From positions 1 through 60,285 of the forward strand of contig CAYLPZ010000011.1 of NCBI GenBank assembly GCA_964385755.1: 60,285 bases of DNA, written 5' to 3'. Shown piece by piece: positions 50,628-59,102 of this stretch. Under the pieces are notes generated by a model. It was not told the DNA's origin and ran no database searches. It was given only the letters and a program-made list of their open reading frames with translations. The translations under genes were made by a program, and so were the position numbers. Source of the stretch: CAG-698 sp964385755 (GTDB taxonomy: Bacteria; Bacillota_I; Bacilli_A; ML615J-28; CAG-698). Each line of letters starts with the position of its first letter. Position 1 is the first letter of the stretch.

Positions 50628-52100
50628 ATGAAAAATTATTTAAAAAGATTCTTTATTCTTTTAGTTTGTCTATTTAGTGTGTTTGCTTTAACAGCATGTG
50701 GTAAAAACGAAGTTGATGATGTATTTGAATTAAAAACTGCAGAAGATCTTAAAAACTATAGCGGAACTATTAATATTAAATTCCGTGTTCCAAGTGGAAC
50801 TATTGCAACTGCTTTAAATAACATCGTTCCTGAATTTGAAGCAAAATGGGATGGTAAAATAAAAATTGAAATGGATGTAATTTCAGGCGGTTATGATGGT
50901 GTTCTTGAACAAAATGTTTACGACTTAAATAATGGTAAAGCTCCTGATATGACTATCGGTTATCCTGACCATTTAGCTGTTTATTTAAGTGGTAATGGTT
51001 TACAAAGTTTAACTCCATTTATTGAAAATGAAAAAGAAGAAGTAAATTTGGAAGATTTTATTCAATCATTCTTACCAGAAAACCAAATTTCTGACGTTAA
51101 TGACGATTTTTACGGATTACCATTTAATAAATCTACAGAAGTTATGATTTATAACAAAACTGTATTTGATGCAATGGGATATAATACTCCTGATACTTGG
51201 GATGAAGTTGAAGAAATCGGCTTACAAATTTTAGAAGATGTTAAATCTGGTGCTTTAGATAAAAAATTAGATGATTTAGCAAAACAAGGTTTATTCCAAA
51301 AATCTTCTACTGATAAGACTTGTAAAGAATATTTAGAAAAAGATTTATTCTGTCCATTTGCTTATGACTCAACAGATAATGCCTTTATCACTATTCTTCA
51401 CCAATGGGATGCTGCTTACACTCAAAGAGAAACTATTAATAAAGGCTATGCATTATTCAATAATGATGATGCAGTTGAAGCATTATCTTATTTCCAAGAT
51501 TTAGCAAGCAAAAATGTATTTACAGTTGCTGAAAAGTTTGAAGAAAGTTATGCTTCTAACGCTTTTAAAGCTTTAAAATGCTTAATGACTGTTGGATCAA
51601 GTGCTGGTGTAGGTTATAACCTTCCTGAAGGAGATAAATTTGAAATTGGTGTTGCTCCAATTCCAGTAAAAGATGAAGATCATAGATATGTAATTTCTCA
51701 AGGAACTAACATTTGTGTTCTTTCTCAAACAACTAATATCAAGAAAGCTGCTTGCTGGCAACTTATTAAATACTTAGTAAGTAGTGAAGTAACAACTAAG
51801 TTTGCAACATTAACTGGTGGATATTTACCAGTTCGTATGTCTGCTTATGATACAGATACATATAAAAATTGGATTAATGAAGATATAAATCTTTCATATC
51901 ATTATGCACGTTCTGCAGCTGTATCTATCCAATATCGTGATTATTTTAACATGTTTGTTGATGATGCGTTTGTAGGTTCAAGTACTATTCGTGACCAAGT
52001 TGGTACAACATTTAGTAAGATTATTGTTCAAAAGGCAAATATTAAGAGTGCTTTAGAAGAAGCAATGAACACAATTGGACCTAAATATTGGAAGAAATAG
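50628..52100 (+). CDS. Solute-binding lipoprotein of the importer
   Basis: 490 aa starting MKNYLKRFFILL. The start is fixed by AAAGGG; upstream frame overlaps the permease. Signal peptide with lipobox ALTAC (Cys24). Family 1 binding-protein fold with TNICVLSQTTNIKKAACWQL and segments of UgpB-like type. Longer than most sugar-binding lipoproteins (about 420 aa). In context the ligand may be a nucleic-acid breakdown product rather than a sugar; this is inference. Confidence 0.88.
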   Translation: MKNYLKRFFILLVCLFSVFALTACGKNEVDDVFELKTAEDLKNYSGTINIKFRVPSGTIATALNNIVPEFEAKWDGKIKIEMDVISGGYDGVLEQNVYDLNNGKAPDMTIGYPDHLAVYLSGNGLQSLTPFIENEKEEVNLEDFIQSFLPENQISDVNDDFYGLPFNKSTEVMIYNKTVFDAMGYNTPDTWDEVEEIGLQILEDVKSGALDKKLDDLAKQGLFQKSSTDKTCKEYLEKDLFCPFAYDSTDNAFITILHQWDAAYTQRETINKGYALFNNDDAVEALSYFQDLASKNVFTVAEKFEESYASNAFKALKCLMTVGSSAGVGYNLPEGDKFEIGVAPIPVKDEDHRYVISQGTNICVLSQTTNIKKAACWQLIKYLVSSEVTTKFATLTGGYLPVRMSAYDTDTYKNWINEDINLSYHYARSAAVSIQYRDYFNMFVDDAFVGSSTIRDQVGTTFSKIIVQKANIKSALEEAMNTIGPKYWKK

Positions 52101-52136
52101 TTAAGTACCTATACTAAACTCTTGGAGAAATAAATA

Positions 52137-53411
52137 ATGAAAAGAATAAATAAATTGAGAGTTTTTTCTAGTGTATTATTAATCGCTATATGCTTTATTA
52201 CTTTTGCGTGTGGCGGTGATAAACTTGAAAAAAACACAGAGTATACTGATTCGTTAAAATTAGAATCAGCTTATGAAGGCAAGAGCTTTATTAATGAAGG
52301 CATTGGTAAAGTTATTCTTACACAAAATGTAGATGGTGATACTGCTCACTTTAAAGATCCTGTTGCAGGGATTAATTTTACTTCTCGTTTTCTAATGATC
52401 AACACACCAGAATCTACTGGTAAAATTGATCCGTGGGGCAAAAAAGCAAGTAAATATGTTGCAAATATTTTATCTAATGCATATGAAATAGTTTGTGAAA
52501 GTGAAATAGTAGGAAAACCTGCAGAGAAAGATACAACTGGAAAACGTTACTTAACATATGTTTGGTATCGTAATTCAGAAAATGAAGATTTTAGATTATT
52601 AAATTTAGAAATTGTTGAAGAATGTTATTCTCGTTTTACAGATGATATAGAAGCAGGCAAATACGCTCAAATATTCCAAAAAGCTAATGATAAATGTGAA
52701 CAGTTAGCATTAGGTGTATTTGGCCAAAAAGATCCAGATTTTGATTATTCATATACAGTAAATGAATTATCAATTGCATATCTTCGCGAACACTTTGAGG
52801 ACTATTCTGGAAATGGAGCTAAGTTAAAAGTGACTGTTCGTGTTGTTAGAATAAATGGAAGTAATCTTTATGTTGAAGATTATGAAAAGACTGAAAATGA
52901 CGAAACAGGAGAATATGATACAGCTGGAATCTATTTATTTAGTGGATATAATTCACCATTTGGAAGAGCAAAACTTGGTGATGTGTTTACATTCCAATGT
53001 CAATGTGTTAGTAACGATACATATGGAAATCAATTGACAAATCCTATTGAAATTACACGCGTTGCTAGTGGTGAGGAATTACAAATAAGAGAATTTAGCG
53101 GCAATGAAAAAATTGATCTTGAAAAATTAGAAGGATTAGTTATTAAAATTGGCAAAGTACGTATTGAAGAGGTAAATAATCCTAATGAAGAAGGAGCATA
53201 TACTATTCGTGTAAGTACTGCTAGTGGACAATCATTTAATGTACGTATTGATGCCGCTACAACACCAAAATTTGATTATTATCAAGTTGTTGTTGGTGAA
53301 GAAAGAGTGTTAATTGGTGGAGTATCTAGATATTCAGATAGTTTCCAAATTATGCTATGTAATCAACAAAAAGGTGGAGAAAACGACTTTGTGTTATTTG
53401 AACAAAAATAG
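52137..53411 (+). CDS. Surface nuclease lipoprotein (SNase domain plus OB-like repeats)
   Basis: 424 aa. Lipobox ITFAC (Cys25). Residues about 55-200 are a staphylococcal-nuclease fold: metal-site D66 and D68 in VDGDT, R84, T90 and E92 in RFLMINTPES, and R137 in GKRYLTYVW, matching R35, E43 and R87 of Staphylococcus nuclease. The second metal ligand (Asp40 in nuclease) is N89 here. Residues about 205-420 resemble two OB-type nucleic-acid-binding domains (LKVTVRVVRINGSNLYVED). Predicted to cut extracellular DNA/RNA at the membrane. 36 bp after the binding protein. Confidence 0.85.
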   Translation: MKRINKLRVFSSVLLIAICFITFACGGDKLEKNTEYTDSLKLESAYEGKSFINEGIGKVILTQNVDGDTAHFKDPVAGINFTSRFLMINTPESTGKIDPWGKKASKYVANILSNAYEIVCESEIVGKPAEKDTTGKRYLTYVWYRNSENEDFRLLNLEIVEECYSRFTDDIEAGKYAQIFQKANDKCEQLALGVFGQKDPDFDYSYTVNELSIAYLREHFEDYSGNGAKLKVTVRVVRINGSNLYVEDYEKTENDETGEYDTAGIYLFSGYNSPFGRAKLGDVFTFQCQCVSNDTYGNQLTNPIEITRVASGEELQIREFSGNEKIDLEKLEGLVIKIGKVRIEEVNNPNEEGAYTIRVSTASGQSFNVRIDAATTPKFDYYQVVVGEERVLIGGVSRYSDSFQIMLCNQQKGGENDFVLFEQK

Positions 53412-53436
53412 ATCATTAAAATAAAAGGAGAAAAAC

Positions 53437-55326
53437 ATGAAAAAATTTATTTTTGCTATTTTAGCTTTTGTGTTATCTTTTAGCCTTGTTGCTTGTGGTA
53501 ACAATGAAAAAGAAGAAGAACAAAAAGAAATGAATAGAGTTATCTCTTCATTAATTCTTGCTTCTGAAACATTTAATTCTGACACCGAATTAGAAGAAAA
53601 AGTGTCTGGTTATACTATTACTTGGACACTTACTGAAAGTGAATTTGCAGAACTTACTCAAGTTGATGGCAAATATGTATTAGTTGTTCATCGTGGAAGT
53701 GAATGGAGTGATGCATTAACTTTAACTGCTACAATTACTTCTTTAGAATTTGCTGATATCACAGCTTCTAAATCTTTTGAAATTTATATTGAAAAAGAAT
53801 CTGAATATACTGAATATGATATTTTAACTGTTATTAATGACAAATCTACTGGCACTACAAAAGTTAAAATTTCAGGTACTGTTACTGCAGTATTCAGTCA
53901 AGGATTCTGGGTAATGGATTCTAAAGGTGATTCAATCTATGTATTTACAAAGTCTACTCCTGAGGGTGTTGCTGCTGGTGATGAAGTTAGTGTTGTTGGT
54001 GGAAGAGCTATATTCTATAGCATGATTGAAATTGAAAATCCTGTTACTGAAGTTACTAAGAAAGGTAATGGAACATTTGATTATAGTAAAGTTGCTACTG
54101 AAATCACTTTAGAAGATTTTGCAAGTAAAAATGGCGATAATAAAGCTGAATTTGGTAAAATTTATAAAATTAAAGGTTATGTTGCTGATGATCCAAGTGG
54201 AAAATATACTTATGCTATTAAGAGTCATTTAACTAATTCATCAGTTACTTTCTATGATTCACCTGCTGACTCTTCTGTAAAAGATGCAATTGGAGCAATG
54301 AAAGGAAAATTTGTTGAAGCTACAGTTTTATTCTGGGATTATCATTCTTCTAACTTTGTAAGAATTGTTTCTGTTAGTAGTTTAGTTGAAACAGAAATTC
54401 CTGAATTAACTGATGATCAAAAATTAATCTTAGCTGAAAGCGTAGTTAATGATGTTGCTGGCGATGTAGCTGGAAATATTGCACTTCCTACTTCTGCTGA
54501 AGGAGCTGAAGGCGTAACAATTTCTTGGGTTTCTGAAAATGAAGAAGCAATCACAAGCAAGGGTGTACGTAAGATTTTTGATAATGAAACTAATGTAGCA
54601 GTTACATTAAAAGCTACTATTACTTTAGGCGAAAAAACAAAAGAAGTTAGTGTTACTGTAAATTTAGTACCAATTTCTGAAAAAGATATTTTATCAGTTG
54701 AAAAAGAAACATTGGCTGCTGGAACAAACGCATTATATTTTATCATTTCTGGTAAAGTTGTTGCTTTTGATACATATAGTGGCTCAAAGAATTATTTCTA
54801 TATTGCTGATAATACTGGTGTAATCTTCGTTCGTACTCAATCAGCAACAAAAGGAATTGAACTTGGAAAATCATATAAATTATTAGTAAGTACAACTGTT
54901 TACTATAATTCTAATAAGGAAGTTACTCCTCAATTAAGTGTTATTACAGCTGAAGAAATTGAAGAAGTACAAGTTGTTGAACCAGAAGTTGTTGATATTA
55001 ATGTACTAGCAGAAAAATACACTACTGATTCTACAATGACTCAAGCAGTTATTGATAAAGCTTCTGCAAGTAGCTTAAATGGTAAACTTGTTAAATTTGT
55101 TTGCTATATTAGTGTTCGTACTTCTGGAAGTTATACAAATGTATATTTAGCAGTAGAAAATAGTCAAACTTGTGCATCAGCTTATTATCAACATACTTCT
55201 TACTATCAAGATGAATTAAAAGCATTAGATGGTAAAAAAGTTGAAATTGTAGCTCCAGTTTATGGTTATCATGCATCTTATGGTTGGAGAATTGGAACAT
55301 ATTTATCTTGCACAGTTGTTGAATAA
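53437..55326 (+). CDS. Lipoprotein with Ig-like and OB-fold domains
   Basis: 629 aa. Signal peptide and lipobox LVAC (Cys20). An Ig-like domain at about 32-120 and a second near 340-420 (ITWTL / ISWVSENEEAITSKGV, the atypical bacterial Ig form). Three OB-like segments surround them (VKISGTVTAVFSQGFWVMD at about 140-205; KIKGYVADD near 240; ISGKVVAFDTY near 440). YhcR-type nucleases use such OB domains. It probably captures or presents nucleic acid for the neighbouring nuclease. Last gene of the operon; AAGGAG start. Confidence 0.78.
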   Translation: MKKFIFAILAFVLSFSLVACGNNEKEEEQKEMNRVISSLILASETFNSDTELEEKVSGYTITWTLTESEFAELTQVDGKYVLVVHRGSEWSDALTLTATITSLEFADITASKSFEIYIEKESEYTEYDILTVINDKSTGTTKVKISGTVTAVFSQGFWVMDSKGDSIYVFTKSTPEGVAAGDEVSVVGGRAIFYSMIEIENPVTEVTKKGNGTFDYSKVATEITLEDFASKNGDNKAEFGKIYKIKGYVADDPSGKYTYAIKSHLTNSSVTFYDSPADSSVKDAIGAMKGKFVEATVLFWDYHSSNFVRIVSVSSLVETEIPELTDDQKLILAESVVNDVAGDVAGNIALPTSAEGAEGVTISWVSENEEAITSKGVRKIFDNETNVAVTLKATITLGEKTKEVSVTVNLVPISEKDILSVEKETLAAGTNALYFIISGKVVAFDTYSGSKNYFYIADNTGVIFVRTQSATKGIELGKSYKLLVSTTVYYNSNKEVTPQLSVITAEEIEEVQVVEPEVVDINVLAEKYTTDSTMTQAVIDKASASSLNGKLVKFVCYISVRTSGSYTNVYLAVENSQTCASAYYQHTSYYQDELKALDGKKVEIVAPVYGYHASYGWRIGTYLSCTVVE

Positions 55327-55334
55327 TGTTTATA

Positions 55335-55366
55335 AAATCTATCCGTTTTAGGATAGATTTTTTTCT
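55335..55366 (+). terminator. Terminator of the importer-nuclease operon
   Basis: 10-bp perfect stem AAATCTATCC / GGATAGATTT with a 6-nt loop, then TTTTC. Confidence 0.92.
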
Positions 55367-55436
55367 TTTTAATCTAATATTTCAAAAATAAAAAAAGTAT
55401 GATATAATCATATAAATTAAGTTAAGGAGAATAATA

Positions 55437-56573
55437 ATGATCACAAAAAGAAAATGGTATGACAAAGAAATAGAAACTTCGCTTCTTGGCTTTGGGTGTA
55501 TGCGTTTAAAGACAAAGAATGGGGAAATTGACGAAGAAGAATCATTAAAATTAATAGATATAGCATATAAAAATGGAGTGAATTATTTTGATACTGCAAT
55601 GCCTTATTCAGATGGAAAAAATGAAACGTTTGTTGGAAAGGCATTGCAAAGGTATAAAAGAGAATCATTTTATCTAGCAACCAAGTTTTCTTTTGGTTGT
55701 TTTAAAACAAAAGAAGAAGCTATAGCAATTATTGATAAACAATTAAAAGCTTTGCAAACAGACTATATAGACTTTTATCTCCTTCATGCCATGAGTAAAG
55801 AACGATTTGAACTATTTAAAAAGTGGGATATGATGAAAGAGATTATAAAGTGGAAAGAAGAAGGAAAGATACGTCACATTGGTTTTTCATTTCATGATTC
55901 GCTTGACGTTTTCAAAGAAATAGTGGATTATTATGATTGGGAGTTTGTTCAAATTCAATTAAATTATATGGATACAGATATTCAACAAGGATTAGAAGGA
56001 TATAAAATATTAAAAGAAAGAAAGATTCCTTGTGTTGTTATGGAACCAGTGAAAGGTGGGAAGTTAGCATCTTTTAATAAAAATATTAGTAAAGATTTTT
56101 TAGAATATAATAATAAAAACTCTTTAGCTAGTTGGGCATTAAGATGGGTAGGAAGTTTAGAAGGCGTTAAAGTAATTTTAAGCGGGATGAACGATGAAAA
56201 ACAGGTAATAGATAACTTAAATACATTTAGCCCTTTTATTTGTTTAAATAATGAAGAACAAAAGTTAGTAGCAAGTGTTTCTGAAAAATTAAAAGGGATT
56301 GTTAAGGTAGGATGCACAAATTGCAAATATTGTATGCCATGTCCAAAAGGTGTTGAAATTCCTGTTATGTTTTCAATATATAATGACTATGCGATGTATG
56401 AAAATGAAAACTCTAGCAAATGGAACTTTTTAAGATATAAAAAGGAAAACAAAACACTAGAAAACTGTATAAAGTGCAATGCGTGTACTAAAAAGTGTCC
56501 CCAAGGGATTAAAATTCCAGATGAATTTGAAAAAATGAAGAAGGAAATGAAATTTATAAATGATATCAACTAA
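55437..56573 (+). CDS. Aldo-keto reductase fused to a 2[4Fe-4S] ferredoxin domain
   Basis: 378 aa. Residues 1-280 are an aldo-keto reductase barrel (NYFDTAMPYSDGKNE with Asp and Tyr, LATKFSFG with Lys, DFYLLHAM with His). The C-terminal 100 residues carry two cysteine clusters, CTNCKYCMPCPKG and CIKCNACTKKCPQG. Such fusions are common in anaerobic Bacillota and Bacteroidota; the electron donor may be ferredoxin rather than NADPH. Substrate unknown. A TATAAT at 55403 and AAGGAG support its start. It overlaps rsmA by 14 nt. Confidence 0.9.
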   Translation: MITKRKWYDKEIETSLLGFGCMRLKTKNGEIDEEESLKLIDIAYKNGVNYFDTAMPYSDGKNETFVGKALQRYKRESFYLATKFSFGCFKTKEEAIAIIDKQLKALQTDYIDFYLLHAMSKERFELFKKWDMMKEIIKWKEEGKIRHIGFSFHDSLDVFKEIVDYYDWEFVQIQLNYMDTDIQQGLEGYKILKERKIPCVVMEPVKGGKLASFNKNISKDFLEYNNKNSLASWALRWVGSLEGVKVILSGMNDEKQVIDNLNTFSPFICLNNEEQKLVASVSEKLKGIVKVGCTNCKYCMPCPKGVEIPVMFSIYNDYAMYENENSSKWNFLRYKKENKTLENCIKCNACTKKCPQGIKIPDEFEKMKKEMKFINDIN

Positions 56574-57399
56574 AACAAAAACTATAGAAATATTAAATAA
56601 ATATAATTTATCAGCAAAAAAGAAGTTTGGACAAAATTTCTTGATTGATACAAATATAGTAAACAAGATAGTAGAAACTGCTTCTATTGATAAAAAAGTA
56701 GGAGTATTGGAAATAGGTCCTGGTATAGGAGCTATGACAGAAGTTTTAGCTTTAAAAGCTAAAAAAGTACTTTGCTTCGAAATTGATAAAGATATGGTGG
56801 AAATCCTAACAAACGAAATAAAGAGCGAGAATGTGCAAATTATCAATCAAGATTTTTTAACTGTTAACATTGAAGATAGCCTTAACTACTTTGATGATGT
56901 AGAAAAAATAGTTGTTGTAAGTAATTTACCATATTACATTACCACACCAATTATATGTAAGTTACTAAATTATCAAGATATCATTAATGAAATGTATTTT
57001 ATGGTCCAAAAAGAAGTATGTGATCGACTTTGCGCAAAACCAGGATGCAAAGACTATGGAAGCTTAAGTTGTCTGATTAGTTTAAAAGGAACAGCAAAAA
57101 AAGAATTTATTGTACCTCGAAATGTCTTTTACCCTGCTCCAAACGTTGATAGTGCAATTGTATCAATTCACCTTGATAAAAACGATTCAAGCGCAAATTT
57201 TGGACAAAATTTTGAAAAATTCGTACACAATATCTTTGAACAAAAAAGAAAAACTCTTTGCAATAATATTTTAAATAAATATGACATAAGTCGTGATAAA
57301 ATATATAATGTGTTAGCAAAATTGAACTTAGACAATTCGGTTCGTTCTGAAGCTTTAAGTGTTGATGTGATTAAGAAAATTTATTTAGAATTGTTTTAG
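56560..57399 (+). CDS. rsmA: 16S rRNA adenine dimethyltransferase
   Basis: 279 aa. SAM-binding LEIGPGIGAMTEVL, catalytic NLPYY, and C-terminal helical domain. Dimethylates the two adenines of the 16S 3' hairpin; a ribosome-assembly checkpoint. The ATG lies inside the AKR gene. Followed by yabG and ispE as in Bacillus, though the veg and sspF genes that lie between there are missing. Confidence 0.95.
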   Translation: MISTKTKTIEILNKYNLSAKKKFGQNFLIDTNIVNKIVETASIDKKVGVLEIGPGIGAMTEVLALKAKKVLCFEIDKDMVEILTNEIKSENVQIINQDFLTVNIEDSLNYFDDVEKIVVVSNLPYYITTPIICKLLNYQDIINEMYFMVQKEVCDRLCAKPGCKDYGSLSCLISLKGTAKKEFIVPRNVFYPAPNVDSAIVSIHLDKNDSSANFGQNFEKFVHNIFEQKRKTLCNNILNKYDISRDKIYNVLAKLNLDNSVRSEALSVDVIKKIYLELF

Positions 57400-57410
57400 T
57401 GTGACTTGTC

Positions 57411-57437
57411 ACAATGCTATAATTTTAGCATAGAATA
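57411..57437 (+). promoter_or_regulatory. Candidate sigma-K promoter of yabG
   Basis: AC at 57411-57412, a 16-bp spacer, then CATAGAATA (57429-57437), a full match to the sigma-K -10 pattern CATAnnnTA. B. subtilis yabG is sigma-K controlled. Two small inverted repeats (TGTGAC/GTCACA, TGCTA/TAGCA) overlap it and might terminate rsmA. Confidence 0.6.
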
Positions 57438-57452
57438 AGATGGTGATATCTT

Positions 57453-58241
57453 ATGAAAATAGGCCACGAAAATAAAGTAAAAGTTAACGATTTAGTTTAT
57501 TATAAAAAAGATGATACTAAATTAATTTATCGTGTAGAAAAAATAAACTTAGAAAATGTGTTTATCAAAGGAATAAATCACCGTATTAACCGAAACGTTT
57601 TAATAGATGATGTCGTTGTTGCTTTAGAATCTGATATTGAAAAAGAAAAAGAATATACAAAGCGAATACTTTTTAAATCAAAAAATATTTTAATGAGAAA
57701 TAAGAGTACAAAGTATTTACCAGGAAAGATTTTGCATATTGATGGAGATCAAGAATATTTAGATAAATGCAAGGAGTTATATGATGAAGCAAATCTTTAT
57801 TCAATGGGAATATGTATTAAGGAAGAAGAGTTAGAAAACAAACTTGATATGATATTACAAAAAGTTTCACCAGATATTATTGTAATTACCGGCCATGATC
57901 TTTTTGAAGGGACAGATATAAAAAATCTATCACATTACAAAAATACGAAATATTTTATGAATGCGGTGAAGAAAATTAGAAAAATAATGCATCATGATTG
58001 TGTAGTGATTGCGGGGGCGTGCCAATCGAATTTTGAGGCGCTAATAGCTAGTGGAGCTGATTATGCTTCAAGCCCTAAGAGAATAAATATACATACATTT
58101 GATCCAGCTGTGATTGCAATTTGCGTGGCAACAACATCATTTACTAGTTTAGTAAGCGATAATCTTTTTCAATACATAGAGAATGGAAAGGATGCCTTTG
58201 GCGGAGTTCAAACTTACGGAAAGATGAAGTTAATAATATAA
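57453..58241 (+). CDS. yabG: Sporulation-specific protease YabG
   Basis: 262 aa (B. subtilis 290). N-terminal SH3-like strand region (VNDLVYYKKDD), then the peptidase U57 domain, with proposed catalytic H148 in ITGHDLFEG and C190 in AGACQSNFEAL. It trims coat and other spore-surface proteins during coat maturation. Located rsmA-yabG-ispE, as in Bacillus. It overlaps ispE by one base. Confidence 0.93.
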   Translation: MKIGHENKVKVNDLVYYKKDDTKLIYRVEKINLENVFIKGINHRINRNVLIDDVVVALESDIEKEKEYTKRILFKSKNILMRNKSTKYLPGKILHIDGDQEYLDKCKELYDEANLYSMGICIKEEELENKLDMILQKVSPDIIVITGHDLFEGTDIKNLSHYKNTKYFMNAVKKIRKIMHHDCVVIAGACQSNFEALIASGADYASSPKRINIHTFDPAVIAICVATTSFTSLVSDNLFQYIENGKDAFGGVQTYGKMKLII

Positions 58242-59014
58242 TGAAAAGAAAAATTTTATGTAATGCGAAAATTAATTTAAATTTAAAAGTAGTAGGTAAA
58301 GAGGATAATCTTCACTTGATTGAAAGTGTAATGTGTCCTATATCAATCTATGATGTTATGGAAATATCAGAGAATAATACGTTTGTTATAAACGGAATGG
58401 AAAGTGTAAGCTTAGAAGATAATATATTGTTTAAAACTTATAAATTGATGAAAAGTTTTGTAAAAGATGCACGTGAGATTGGTATAAAAATGACAAAGCA
58501 TATACCAATTGGAGCGGGACTTGGAGGAGGAAGTAGCAATGCTGCATTCTTAATGTGCTTTCTTAACAAGTATTGGGATATAAATATGAATATAGAAGAA
58601 CTGAAGAAAGTATCAAAGAAAATAGGATCAGATGTTGCTTTTTTTATTGATAACAAGTTATCTTTGGTTACAGGAACCGGTGATAAAATAAAGGCAATAC
58701 AAAATAATAAAAAGATATATGGCGTGCTAATATTTGATAGTGATTTTTCAAGTACAAAAGAAGTATATGACAAAATAGATAATATTACACTAGTAGATGC
58801 TAATAACCAATTAGAGCAAGGACTAAATGAAAAGTTAGCAGCAAAAATCCAAGAGATAAAAGCTGAATTAATTAAAGAAGGTGCAATTACCTCTTCAATG
58901 AGTGGAAGTGGCGGAAGTGTGTTTGGAATATTTAAAAATAAAGAAAAATGTAAAATAGTAGAAGAAAAATTAAAAAATAAATATTATTTTGTAGAAGCTT
59001 TTGAATCAATTTAA
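58241..59014 (+). CDS. ispE: 4-diphosphocytidyl-2-C-methyl-D-erythritol kinase
   Basis: 257 aa GHMP kinase of the MEP isoprenoid pathway; its presence says that isopentenyl precursors are made by MEP, not mevalonate. N-terminal CNAKINLNLKV, GHMP loop IPIGAGLGGGSSNAA (about 87-101), and C-terminal TSSMSGSGGSVFGIF. Slightly shorter than the usual 280-290. The start overlaps the yabG stop (TAATG). Confidence 0.93.
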   Translation: MKRKILCNAKINLNLKVVGKEDNLHLIESVMCPISIYDVMEISENNTFVINGMESVSLEDNILFKTYKLMKSFVKDAREIGIKMTKHIPIGAGLGGGSSNAAFLMCFLNKYWDINMNIEELKKVSKKIGSDVAFFIDNKLSLVTGTGDKIKAIQNNKKIYGVLIFDSDFSSTKEVYDKIDNITLVDANNQLEQGLNEKLAAKIQEIKAELIKEGAITSSMSGSGGSVFGIFKNKEKCKIVEEKLKNKYYFVEAFESI

Positions 59015-59046
59015 AACGTTTACTAAGTTAAAAAATAATAATAAAA

Positions 59047-59075
59047 TTGAAATAAAACCATTTTAGAACTATAAT
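59047..59075 (+). promoter_or_regulatory. Promoter of prs
   Basis: TTGAAA (59047-59052), 17-bp spacer, TATAAT (59070-59075), followed by AGGAGG at 59088. Confidence 0.75.
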
Positions 59076-59102
59076 ATATATGTTATAGGAGGATTTATTA
59101 AA

